Origin: an uncultured Sulfitobacter sp.
GTDB lineage: Bacteria; Pseudomonadota; Alphaproteobacteria; Rhodobacterales; Rhodobacteraceae
Direction: 5' to 3'
Length of the DNA stretch: 64,000 nt
NCBI RefSeq assembly: GCF_947500075.1
Contig: NZ_CANMQS010000006.1
Location: 124,001 to 188,000, forward strand
Shown here: positions 43,004-52,637 of the stretch, in pieces
Layout of the letters: each line of letters starts with the position of its first letter
Numbering within the stretch: position 1 is the first letter of the stretch
The notes under the pieces: generated by a model
The model's database searches: none
What the model was told of the DNA's origin: nothing
What the model saw: the letters and a program-made list of their open reading frames with translations, nothing else
Program-made: the position numbers and the translations under genes

Positions 43004-44142
43004 CAGGTCATCACTCCGGGGTTGAGGATCCCGCGGGGATCGAACTTCGCACGCAGCCCTTCGGACAAGGCCGTAACAGTCGGGTTCTGCGGCTGGAACG
43101 ACGGCACGCTGCGGCGCAGGTCTTCGGGTGCTTTGACAACCGTCGTATGCCCGCCCAGACGCGCAGCCGCCCCGTGCATCACGGAGACCGCATCACCAGC
43201 GCCGACATCCAGACCGCTCCAGATCAACCCGCCGCCCCAGTCAAGGTAATGCGTCGCCTCAGCCCCCTCATCCACCGCTGCGATGAAGGCCGCGGCCTGA
43301 CTGGGCCTCAGCGCTGTGCGCGTCACGCAGGCACTCTCCGCCAGATAGGCCATATCTCGGATGTCGGCCCAGAGCGTTGCTGTCCCATCGCTCTCAACCG
43401 TCGCCGCGCCATAGGCGGCCAACTCTTTGACCAATGCCCCCGCGCGATAGGCGACAGAGCCTTCCATCCCCTCCACCCGCAGATGCAATGTGCCACCGTC
43501 CCCGAACGGCCCATAAAACGCCCCCGTCACCTCAAACGGCGTGGTCAGAGCAGCCGACATCGCGGCAACCGCCCGGCCCGCGTCCAGACCCGCAATCGTC
43601 ACCGTCACCGCTGCATCCGGGCGCGGCAGTACCTTCAGGGACACTTCCGTCAGTGCCCCCAACGTGCCGTAGGCCCCGCACATCATCTTGGTCAGATCAT
43701 AGCCGGTGACGTTCTTCATCACCCGCCCACCGTTCTTCAGCACCGTGCCCGCGCCATCCACAAACCGCACGCCCAGCAGCGAGTCGCGACAGGCCCCGAC
43801 CGCGGACACCCGGCGCGGACCGGACACATTACACGCCACCACACCGCCAATCGTCGGCACGCCCTCTGTGCCCAGCAGTCGCCGCATGTCAGATGGCTCA
43901 AACGCCAGCATCTGCCGCTCCGCGTCCAGCGCGGCCTCCACTTCCGCCAGCGGCGTGCCGGCCTTTGCCACAAGCGTCAGCGCGCCCGGTTCATACAAGG
44001 TGATCCCGCTCAGCCCCGCCAGCGACAGCACATCGCCGTCTACAGGCCGTCCAATGGGCCGTGTGCCACCGCCTTCGATCCGCAATGGACCCTTGGCCGC
44101 CGCGATCTGCGCAGCAACCGCGTCTTCCGTCTCTGGTCGCAT
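43003..44142 (-). CDS. glcE: glycolate oxidase FAD-binding subunit GlcE
   Basis: This is the smaller FAD-binding subunit of glycolate oxidase. The start MRPETEDAVAAQIAAAKGPLRIEGGGT is typical, with FAD-binding stretches PTIGGVVACNVSGPRR and KNVTGYDLTKMMCGAYGTLG. From ATG 44142 it is 379 residues; the in-frame extension to 44175 has no support. It follows glcD by 19 bp and overlaps glcF. Confidence 0.93.
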   Translation of the reverse strand: MRPETEDAVAAQIAAAKGPLRIEGGGTRPIGRPVDGDVLSLAGLSGITLYEPGALTLVAKAGTPLAEVEAALDAERQMLAFEPSDMRRLLGTEGVPTIGGVVACNVSGPRRVSAVGACRDSLLGVRFVDGAGTVLKNGGRVMKNVTGYDLTKMMCGAYGTLGALTEVSLKVLPRPDAAVTVTIAGLDAGRAVAAMSAALTTPFEVTGAFYGPFGDGGTLHLRVEGMEGSVAYRAGALVKELAAYGAATVESDGTATLWADIRDMAYLAESACVTRTALRPSQAAAFIAAVDEGAEATHYLDWGGGLIWSGLDVGAGDAVSVMHGAAARLGGHTTVVKAPEDLRRSVPSFQPQNPTVTALSEGLRAKFDPRGILNPGVMT

Positions 44143-44161
44143 GAGGGCGCCCCTTCTTTGA

Positions 44162-45604
44162 TTATTCTGCGGCAACCCGCCGGTGGGGGGCGCTGGTCTC
44201 CAACGGGAAAACCTTCGCAGGGTTCAGCAGCCACTGCGGGTCAAACACGTCTTTCACCGCCATCTGCGCGGCCATATCCTCAGGCGCGAATTGCACGTTC
44301 ATCAGATCGCGCTTCTCAATCCCCACGCCATGTTCACCAGTCAGGCATCCGCCGACTTCCACGCACAGCTTGAGAATATCCGCGCCAAACGCCTCGCACA
44401 GTTCCAGATCACCGGGCTTGTTGGCGTCAAACAGGATCAGCGGGTGCATGTTCCCGTCTCCTGCATGGAACACATTGGCCACGCCCAGCCCGTATTCCTT
44501 GGACATCTCGCCAATCCGGCGCAGCACCAGCGGCAGTTCCGACACCGGGATCGTGCCATCCAGACACATGTAATCATTGATTTGCCCCATCGCGCCAAAG
44601 GCCGACTTGCGCCCCAGCCAGATGCGCCCCGCTTCCTCCGCATCCGCCGCTTCGCGCAGTTCAACCGGGTTATGCTTGGCGGCGATCTGCTTGATCAGAC
44701 CCAGTTGCGCGTCAATCTCCGCGTCAGATCCTTCGACCTCCACGATCAGCAGCGCCTCGCACATCGGATAGCCCGCTTTGGCAAAGGCCTCACAGGCTTC
44801 GATGCAGGGGCGGTCCATAAACTCAATCGCCACAGGCAGAATGCCCGCCTTGATGATGTCGCTCACCACCTGCCCCGCCACTTCGCTGCTGTCATAGCCC
44901 ATCAGCACCGGCCGTGCCCCTTCGGGCTTGGGCAGGATGCGCAATGTGGCTTCCGTCACCACGCCCAACTGCCCTTCGGAGCCGCAGATGAGACTGAGCA
45001 GATCCAACCCAGCCGCATCCATATGCCCGCCACCCAACTCCGTCACCGTGCCATCCATCAGCACCAGCTTGACGCCAAGCAGGTTGTTCGTGGTCACGCC
45101 ATACTTCAGACAATGCGCCCCGCCGGAATTCATCGCGATATTGCCCGCAATCGCGCAGGCCAACTGGCTGGAAGGATCAGGCGCGTAAAAGAACCCGTCC
45201 GCCTCAACCGCACCTGTGACACTCAGGTTGGTGCGGCCCGTCTGCACCCGGATAAGCCGGTCGTCATAATCCACCTCCAGCACATCGGCCATGCGCGCCA
45301 CACCCAGGATCACACTGTCGGCTGTGGGCAACGCCCCACCGGCCAGCGATGTGCCCGACCCGCGCGGCACCACGGGTACGCCTTCCTCATGGCAAATGCG
45401 CAGGACGGCGGACACTTCTTCGGTGTCGCGCGGCAGGACCGCCACCATCGGCGGGCAGCGGTAGGCCGCCAGCCCGTCACACTCATAGGCCTTGGTCTCT
45501 GCCACGTCGTGAATCACGGCGTCATCGGGCAGGACCTCTTGCAGGCGCGCAACGACGCGGGCCTTGCGCGCCAGAATGGCGGGATCGGGGCGTGGCATTT
45601 CCAT
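44162..45604 (-). CDS. glcD: glycolate oxidase FAD-linked subunit GlcD
   Basis: GlcD oxidises glycolate to glyoxylate with FAD. The FAD_binding_4 motif is VVPRGSGTSLAGGALP, followed by NIAMNSGGAHCLKYGVTTNNLLG and the C-terminal FHAGDGNMHPLILFD and EHGVGIEK. ATG 45604 follows AGGAG at 7 nt and gives 480 residues. A palindrome just upstream (45619-45639) is a likely repressor site. Confidence 0.96.
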   Translation of the reverse strand: MEMPRPDPAILARKARVVARLQEVLPDDAVIHDVAETKAYECDGLAAYRCPPMVAVLPRDTEEVSAVLRICHEEGVPVVPRGSGTSLAGGALPTADSVILGVARMADVLEVDYDDRLIRVQTGRTNLSVTGAVEADGFFYAPDPSSQLACAIAGNIAMNSGGAHCLKYGVTTNNLLGVKLVLMDGTVTELGGGHMDAAGLDLLSLICGSEGQLGVVTEATLRILPKPEGARPVLMGYDSSEVAGQVVSDIIKAGILPVAIEFMDRPCIEACEAFAKAGYPMCEALLIVEVEGSDAEIDAQLGLIKQIAAKHNPVELREAADAEEAGRIWLGRKSAFGAMGQINDYMCLDGTIPVSELPLVLRRIGEMSKEYGLGVANVFHAGDGNMHPLILFDANKPGDLELCEAFGADILKLCVEVGGCLTGEHGVGIEKRDLMNVQFAPEDMAAQMAVKDVFDPQWLLNPAKVFPLETSAPHRRVAAE

Positions 45605-45618
45605 CGTGCATCTCCTCT

Positions 45619-45639
45619 TTGGTAAAATAATATTACCAA
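45619..45639. promoter_or_regulatory. GntR-type operator before glcD
   Basis: TTGGTAA (minus strand) and TTACCAA form a perfect 7-bp inverted repeat with a 7-nt spacer. It carries the TGGT/ACCA ends of FadR-subfamily GntR sites. It sits 15 bp upstream of the glcD start, next to the ribosome site, and within the 80-bp divergent promoter gap to the DUF599 gene. A GlcC-like regulator is not seen in the window. Confidence 0.6.
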
Positions 45640-45684
45640 TTTTGCGGGCTGGCAAGTTCTATCCGCAGACCCTAAGAACGCGCC

Positions 45685-46377
45685 ATGACCCTGCTTGACC
45701 GCCTGACCCTGTTTTCGCCCCTCGATTTTGTCGCCATCACGACGATAATCGTGGTCTGGCTGGCGATGGGCTGGCGCATTGAGCATCCTAGCGCGAAAAA
45801 GCAGTCCGTCTCCAAAATAATGGCGGAGTATCGGCGCGAATGGATGCGCCAGATGATCACGCGCGAGCCGCGCATCTTCGATGCCCAGACCATCTCGACC
45901 CTGCGGCAGGGCACGTCGTTTCTGGCATCCACCTGCGTGATCGCAATTGGCGGCTGCCTTGCCCTGATCGGCAACACCGAAAGCCTTTCTGGCGTGGCAG
46001 AGGAGTTGATCTCCACCATGCACCCGAAAATCGTTTGGGAAATCAAAATCTTGCTGGTGGTGTTCTTTCTGACCAACGGGTTTTTGAAGTTCCTGTGGTC
46101 CAACCGATTGTTTGGATATTGTTCGGTCCTGATGGCCGCCGTGCCCAATGACCCCAAAGACCCAAACGCCCCCCGCATGGCCCATAAAGCCGCCGAACTG
46201 AACGTCGCCGCCGCGCGCAGCTTCAACCGCGGCCTGCGCGCCGTCTACTTCGGCCTCGCCTCTGTCGCCTGGCTGGCCGGCGCGCTGCCGCTGCTTGGCA
46301 CAACGCTGATCACGCTGATCGTCATCTGGCGGCGGGAATTCGCTTCCCGATCCCGTGAGGTGCTATTGGAAACGTAA
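45685..46377 (+). CDS. DUF599 family membrane protein
   Basis: The 230-residue protein has four predicted membrane helices (about 14-30, 78-95, 122-140, 185-210). The stretches RREWMRQMITREPRIFDAQ, LRQGTSFLASTCV and SNRLFGYCSVLM are typical of DUF599. It is common in alphaproteobacteria; function unknown. The divergent glcD promoter region is adjacent. Co-regulation with the glc genes is possible but not indicated. Confidence 0.88.
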   Translation: MTLLDRLTLFSPLDFVAITTIIVVWLAMGWRIEHPSAKKQSVSKIMAEYRREWMRQMITREPRIFDAQTISTLRQGTSFLASTCVIAIGGCLALIGNTESLSGVAEELISTMHPKIVWEIKILLVVFFLTNGFLKFLWSNRLFGYCSVLMAAVPNDPKDPNAPRMAHKAAELNVAAARSFNRGLRAVYFGLASVAWLAGALPLLGTTLITLIVIWRREFASRSREVLLET

Positions 46378-46449
46378 ACCGGCAAGTTATATGCTATTTA
46401 CATAACATCCGGCGCATTTACGCCATGTTTTCAATTCAGAGTGTCTGTC

Positions 46450-46803
46450 ATGTTGCTACGAACCACTATTGCCTTTGCCCTTTGCGCGGCCCCCGTTTTC
46501 GGGGATCCTCCTGTCATCAATGACGTGAAAGCCAAGAAATCTGGGGGTTCATGGACCTTTGACGTCACCCTCAGCCATGGCGATACCGGCTGGGACGACT
46601 ATGCCGACGGCTGGCGTATCCTGGACGCCAACGGCGCTGTGCTTGGCCTGCGCAAACTGGCCCACCCGCATGTCAACGAACAACCCTTTACCCGGTCGCT
46701 GTCCGGCGTTTCCATCCCCGAAGGCCTGGGCACCGTGGGCATTCAAGCCAGCGATTCGCGCGGCGGCTGGTCCTCCGGCGTGATGCAGTACAAACTGCCC
46801 TGA
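46450..46803 (+). CDS. small secreted protein of unknown function
   Basis: The protein has 117 residues with a signal peptide ending at APVFG. The mature part (about 100 residues) looks like a single beta-sandwich, with ALGLRKLAHPHVNEQPFTRSL-type strands and the motif WTFDVTLSHGDTGWDDYADGW. It has no cysteines after the signal. A GTG three codons upstream (46441) is an alternative start. I do not recognise the family. It lies alone between DUF599 and the leu genes. Confidence 0.72.
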   Translation: MLLRTTIAFALCAAPVFGDPPVINDVKAKKSGGSWTFDVTLSHGDTGWDDYADGWRILDANGAVLGLRKLAHPHVNEQPFTRSLSGVSIPEGLGTVGIQASDSRGGWSSGVMQYKLP

Positions 46804-47120
46804 TCACCACACCGATCAACCGGATCTTCGGTGCGACCCTCGCCGCTGTTGCAATCCGGATGACCGTGAGCCGAGGATGGCCGGGCAGGCCAGTGTCTCT
46901 CCCCTGCGCACCCCCCACGTTCCACCCTTGATAGACAGGCCCACGGGGTGCTATTGCAGCCCCATGACACAAGTGTTTGATATCGGCGATCACGCCCGCC
47001 TGCTGGAGCGGTTCTTTACCCTCTTTGCGCAACTGCGCGCGCAATCCTGATCAGACCCTGACGGTGCCCCCGGCACCACTGCGCCTTTCTGCTGACATTC
47101 CATCGAAATGAGAGACACCA
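46804..47120. other. 317-bp intergenic region before leuC
   Basis: There is no full-length gene. One short frame (46964-47050, 28 codons, MTQVFDIGDHARLLERFF) has no clear ribosome site and may be chance. A short hairpin GGTGCC/GGCACC lies near 47062-47076, close to leuC. No leader peptide with a run of Leu codons is present, so leucine attenuation of the classical type is not supported. Confidence 0.5.
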
Positions 47121-48524
<1,404 letters not shown>

Positions 48525-48641
48525 ATCACGCAACGTACGTTGCCGGTGTACAGGTTGTGTACAGTTTGTGCACAGCCTGTGACACTTAACAAAATCTTAC
48601 CACATCAACATCTTGTGGCCCGACCTTAGGAGTCCCCTAGA

Positions 48642-49247
48642 ATGGACAAATTCGACACTCTCACCGGCATTGCAGCGCCGATGCCCCTGATCAACATCGA
48701 CACCGATATGATCATCCCCAAACAGTTCCTCAAAACCATCAAGCGCTCCGGCCTTGGGGTGAACCTGTTTGACGAAATGCGCTACGATGACGACGGCAAT
48801 GAGATCCCCGATTTCGTGCTGAACAAAACCCAGTATCGCGACGCTGAAATCCTCGTCGCCGGCGATAACTTCGGCTGTGGTTCCTCCCGCGAACACGCCC
48901 CCTGGGCGATCAAGGACTTCGGCATCCGCTGCGTTATCGCGCCCAGCTACGCCGATATCTTCTACAATAACTGCTTCAAGAACGGCATTCTGCCCATCGC
49001 CCTGCCCCAGGAACAGGTCGATGTGATCATGAAGGATGCCGAAAAAGGGGCGAACGCCCGCGTCTCAATCGACCTTGACGCACAAACTGTGACCACATCC
49101 GACGGTGAGGTTTTCAGCTTCGAAGTAGATGCGTTCAAGAAGCATTGCCTGATGAACGGCCTTGATGACATCGGTCTGACCATGGAAAAGGCCGCTTCCA
49201 TCGACAGTTTCGAGGCCGCAGCGGCACAAAGCCGCCCGTGGGTGTAA
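48642..49247 (+). CDS. leuD: 3-isopropylmalate dehydratase small subunit LeuD
   Basis: The small swivel-domain subunit carries [15 protein letters not shown] at the start and the substrate loop [17 protein letters not shown] near residue 75. At 201 residues it is the usual size. TTAGGAG precedes the ATG. The 117-bp gap before it contains three TGTACAG-like repeats and the palindrome GCAACGTACGTTGC, which may carry regulation. Confidence 0.97.
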   Translation: MDKFDTLTGIAAPMPLINIDTDMIIPKQFLKTIKRSGLGVNLFDEMRYDDDGNEIPDFVLNKTQYRDAEILVAGDNFGCGSSREHAPWAIKDFGIRCVIAPSYADIFYNNCFKNGILPIALPQEQVDVIMKDAEKGANARVSIDLDAQTVTTSDGEVFSFEVDAFKKHCLMNGLDDIGLTMEKAASIDSFEAAAAQSRPWV

Positions 49248-49564
49248 GTCTGCGCAAAGAAATTGCAGAAAAAATGGGCGCATAAGTCGCTGATTTTTAG
49301 AAATTATTGTGGGCACTGCGGAGGTGCCCACAACATCTTGCGTTCTGCCATCAATTCGCCTTTTTGTTGATGCAAGAACGCACCACCCTCTCCATCAAAT
49401 CGCCCCATACCTTTCGTCTTATTAACCAACGCACTTGAGGAATGTGACGAAAGAAGGCACAAATTGGGCAGAATTGAGGCAGCCCTCCATACCGCTTGGA
49501 GGCAACAAGTTGGGACAAGCACACGGCAACGTATCGTGGCTGACCAGTTTGGAAGGGTAGATAC
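49248..49564. other. 317-bp intergenic region after leuD
   Basis: The region is AT-richer than its neighbours and holds no convincing gene. A perfect hairpin (TTGTGGGCAC 49307-49316 with GTGCCCACAA 49324-49333, 7-nt loop) lies 60 bp after the leuD stop and is probably a terminator or processing site, although no U-run follows. Reverse-strand frames of 60-180 codons here have no family features. Confidence 0.55.
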
Positions 49565-50413
49565 GTGATTGGACGGATGACAGGCGCAGCCGTGCGCGGG
49601 TTGTTGGTGGCGTTGCTGATTGCAACGCCTGCTTTGCTGTTGCCCGGCGTCGCAGCGGATTCCACCCAGATCACCGTGCTTGTGGCTCTCCTTGCCGCTT
49701 TCCTCACCTTCGTTGAGTACAACTCCAATTTCCCCAGCATCGTTGAGTTCCGCGATGCCCCACCGTTCAACCGCCTGCGGTACCTCGCGCTGCTGGTCAC
49801 GGTGGTCATGCTGAGCCTTATCATCAAGGGGGAGACCGACCCGACACCAATGACCAACGCGCTCGCGTCCATTGGCACGATCCTGGGCAATGCGATTGAT
49901 TTCCCCTACTCACCTGTGCGGCTGGTGGTTCTCATGCTGCCCGCTGAAGCCAGTACAGCACTGGTGGATTCTGTGCGCACTTCGGCTGGTCTGGCCTATC
50001 TGATCTCTCTGGTCACCATGACCGCTTTCTTGTTTCTGGTCCGCGTTCTGGGCTGGCCTGCACGGGGCGGTGCCTTCAACGTGTGGGTCAACCTGCCGCT
50101 GTTTGACCCGACCGCAGGCGGTGATGTCCTGCAACGTTTGCAGCGTGATGCGCGGATCAACATCGCCCTTGGTTTCCTGCTGCCTTTTGTCATTCCCGCA
50201 GTGGTCAAGGCGGCTGCTGATCTGATAGACCCGATCACATTGCAAAACCCGCAAACCCTCATCTGGACACTCAGCGCTTGGGCCTTCCTACCTGCCAGTA
50301 TGATCATGCGCGGCATCGCCATGGGCCGGGTCGCGGATATGATCCTCGACAAACGCCGTCGTGCCTACGCAGACGCCGAAGCGCAGGGCGAGGGCGACTT
50401 TCAAGCCGCTTGA
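49565..50413 (+). CDS. integral membrane protein of unknown function, 282 residues
   Basis: Six to seven hydrophobic segments are present (about 10-30, 35-52, 72-90, 115-130, 145-165, 205-225, 240-260). GTG 49565 has GGAAGG upstream at a good distance. Polar stretches EYNSNFPSIVEFRDAPPFNR and WVNLPLFDPTAGGDVLQRLQRD may face the cytoplasm. I do not recognise the family; it looks like one of the conserved Roseobacter membrane proteins. It sits between leuD and leuB, and its stop overlaps the next start as TTGA. Confidence 0.75.
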   Translation: MIGRMTGAAVRGLLVALLIATPALLLPGVAADSTQITVLVALLAAFLTFVEYNSNFPSIVEFRDAPPFNRLRYLALLVTVVMLSLIIKGETDPTPMTNALASIGTILGNAIDFPYSPVRLVVLMLPAEASTALVDSVRTSAGLAYLISLVTMTAFLFLVRVLGWPARGGAFNVWVNLPLFDPTAGGDVLQRLQRDARINIALGFLLPFVIPAVVKAAADLIDPITLQNPQTLIWTLSAWAFLPASMIMRGIAMGRVADMILDKRRRAYADAEAQGEGDFQAA

Positions 50414-51408
50414 GACAGTTCTGCACGGCACTTTTACTCTGTCTGATTGCGCTTCCTGCAACCGCTGAGACGCTACGCATCGCCACATTCAACACCGAAC
50501 TCAGCCGCAAGGGCCCCGGCCTTCTGCTGCGCGACATCCGCAAGGGGGACGATCCGCAGGTCAATGCGGTTCTGGATACCCTCCAACAGGCGGACGCGGA
50601 TGTTATCACCCTGCAAGGGTTTGACTATGATCTTGGCAACGCCGCCCTTGAAGCCTTTGCCAAAGCCCTCAGCGACCGGGGTTCGCCCTATCCTTACCAC
50701 TTCGCAGGGCCACCCAATGCCGGGTTGCAGACCGATCTGGACATGGACGGCGATGGAAAACCCGGTGGCGCAGGGGACGCCCAAGGCTATGGCCGCTTCT
50801 ATGGCGCTGGCAGCATGGCAATCCTTTCCAAATTACCGATAGCAGGTGAAGACATCGATGACTTCTCGACCCTGCTCTGGCGCGATCTGCCGGGCGCGCT
50901 GTTGCCGCAGACCGAAGCCGGGCCGTTCCCGAGTGCTGAGGCGCAATCGATCCAGCGGCTGTCCTCCCACGGTCATTGGATCATCCCACTGGAGCATCCC
51001 ACATTGGGACGCATCCAGTTGATGACCTTCCACGCCAGCCCCCCGGTTTTTGATGGTCCCGAAGACCGCAACGGCAAGCGCAACCATGACGAGGTGATCT
51101 TCTGGATCCATCTTCTGGAGGGACGCTTGGACGTGGTGCCAAAAAAGCCCTTTGTCCTGACAGGCGATGCCAACCTTGATCCCGCCAAGGGCGATGGCCG
51201 CAGCATTGCCATTCAGAACCTACTGGCCCATCCCATGCTGCAAGACCCGCTGCCAGACCAGCCCACGGTCACGTGGAGCCAAACCGGCCCGATGCGCGTG
51301 GATTACGTTCTGCCCTCACGCGACTGGCAGATCACAGGCGCGCAGGTCATGCCAATCAACCCTGAAGCGAGCCGCCACAGCCTGGTCTGGGTGGACCTGA
51401 CAAAGTAG
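50410..51408 (+). CDS. secreted endonuclease/exonuclease/phosphatase family protein
   Basis: From TTG 50410, overlapping the previous stop, the frame gives a signal peptide (LRQFCTALLLCLIALPATA, cleavage before ETL) and an EEP-type domain with RIATFNTEL, FVLTGDANLD and SRHSLVW. The Glu usually found in the LQE motif is replaced: the sequence reads VITLQGFDYD. Phosphoesterase activity is therefore uncertain. The mature protein is about 313 residues. It is coupled to the membrane protein upstream, while leuB begins 64 bp downstream. Confidence 0.78.
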   Translation: MRQFCTALLLCLIALPATAETLRIATFNTELSRKGPGLLLRDIRKGDDPQVNAVLDTLQQADADVITLQGFDYDLGNAALEAFAKALSDRGSPYPYHFAGPPNAGLQTDLDMDGDGKPGGAGDAQGYGRFYGAGSMAILSKLPIAGEDIDDFSTLLWRDLPGALLPQTEAGPFPSAEAQSIQRLSSHGHWIIPLEHPTLGRIQLMTFHASPPVFDGPEDRNGKRNHDEVIFWIHLLEGRLDVVPKKPFVLTGDANLDPAKGDGRSIAIQNLLAHPMLQDPLPDQPTVTWSQTGPMRVDYVLPSRDWQITGAQVMPINPEASRHSLVWVDLTK

Positions 51409-51472
51409 CCCTTCTTGACCCTCCGCCCCGGTCACGCTACCCCGCCCCTGATAGATTTTTCAGGAGCATCCC

Positions 51473-52579
51473 ATGGCCAATCCAACACTGCTTATCCTTG
51501 CCGGCGACGGTATCGGACCCGAAGTCATGGGGCAGGTCACAAGGGTGATCGACTGGTTCGGCGCAAAGCGCGATCTGGCCTTTGATGTTTCCCACGATCT
51601 GGTCGGCGGTGCGGCCTATGACGCGCACGGCACGCCCCTGCATGACGACACGATGGCCAAAGCGCTGGAAGCGGACGCGGTGCTGCTGGGCGCTGTAGGC
51701 GGGCCGAAATACGACGATCTGGATTTCTCCGTCAAACCCGAACGCGGCCTTTTGCGCCTGCGCAAGGAGATGGACCTGTTTTCCAACCTGCGCCCGGCGC
51801 AGTGTTTTGACGCACTGGCAGATTTCTCCTCGCTCAAGAAAGAGCTGATTGCAGGCCTCGACATCATGATCGTGCGCGAGCTGACCTCCGGCGTTTATTT
51901 CGGAGAGCCGCGCGGCATCATCGAGGAAGGCAATGAGCGGGTCGGCATCAACACCCAGCGTTACACCGAGAGCGAGATTGACCGCGTCGCGCGCTCCGCC
52001 TTTGAACTGGCGCGCCGTCGCGGGAACAAGGTCTGTTCCATGGAAAAGGCCAACGTGATGGAAAGCGGCATCCTCTGGCGTGAGGTTGTGCAAAAGGTGC
52101 ACGACACCGACTATCCGGGTGTTGAGTTGAGCCACATGTATGCCGACAATGGTGCCATGCAGTTGGTCCGCGCGCCCAAGCAGTTCGACGTGATCCTGAC
52201 CGACAACCTCTTTGGTGACATCCTGTCCGATTGCGCCGCGATGCTCACCGGTTCCCTGGGCATGCTGCCTTCTGCCTCCCTTGGTGCGCCAAATGCAGAT
52301 GGCCGCCCGAAGGCGCTTTATGAACCCGTGCACGGCTCCGCCCCGGACATCACCGGGCAGGGCAAAGCCAATCCGATCGCCTGCATCCTCAGCTTTGCAA
52401 TGGCACTGCGCTATTCCTTTGATGAAGGGGAAGAAGCGACGCGATTGGAAAGAGCGGTTGAGAAGGTACTCGCAGACGGTGCACGCACCGCTGATCTGAT
52501 GGGGCCGGAGGGCGGCACGCCGATCTCTACCACGCAGATGGGCGATGCGATCCTGGCGGCCTTGGACAACAGCCTCTGA
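51473..52579 (+). CDS. leuB: 3-isopropylmalate dehydrogenase
   Basis: LeuB oxidises and decarboxylates 3-isopropylmalate to 2-oxoisocaproate with NAD. It has [14 protein letters not shown] at the start, the substrate-binding Arg residues in LRPAQCF, and [14 protein letters not shown]. The metal-binding Asp residues lie in YADNGAMQL and [11 protein letters not shown], and the NAD site [14 protein letters not shown] is present. It is 368 residues long. It completes the leuCD-leuB set, separated from leuD by two unrelated-looking genes. Confidence 0.97.
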   Translation: MANPTLLILAGDGIGPEVMGQVTRVIDWFGAKRDLAFDVSHDLVGGAAYDAHGTPLHDDTMAKALEADAVLLGAVGGPKYDDLDFSVKPERGLLRLRKEMDLFSNLRPAQCFDALADFSSLKKELIAGLDIMIVRELTSGVYFGEPRGIIEEGNERVGINTQRYTESEIDRVARSAFELARRRGNKVCSMEKANVMESGILWREVVQKVHDTDYPGVELSHMYADNGAMQLVRAPKQFDVILTDNLFGDILSDCAAMLTGSLGMLPSASLGAPNADGRPKALYEPVHGSAPDITGQGKANPIACILSFAMALRYSFDEGEEATRLERAVEKVLADGARTADLMGPEGGTPISTTQMGDAILAALDNSL

Positions 52580-52637
52580 AATCAGTTTTCAGATCATAGG
52601 GGGTGGCCCCGCAATACCGGCATGACCGACTTTCAGG

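Noticed and set aside
46964-47050. 28-codon ORF before leuC (MTQVFDIGDHARLLERFF)
   Set aside because: There is no clear ribosome site, Leu-run or conservation evidence. It is mentioned in the intergenic entry only.
48525-48641. Leucine leader or riboswitch between leuC and leuD
   Set aside because: TGTACAG-like repeats are present but there is no leader peptide, T-box or recognised aptamer.
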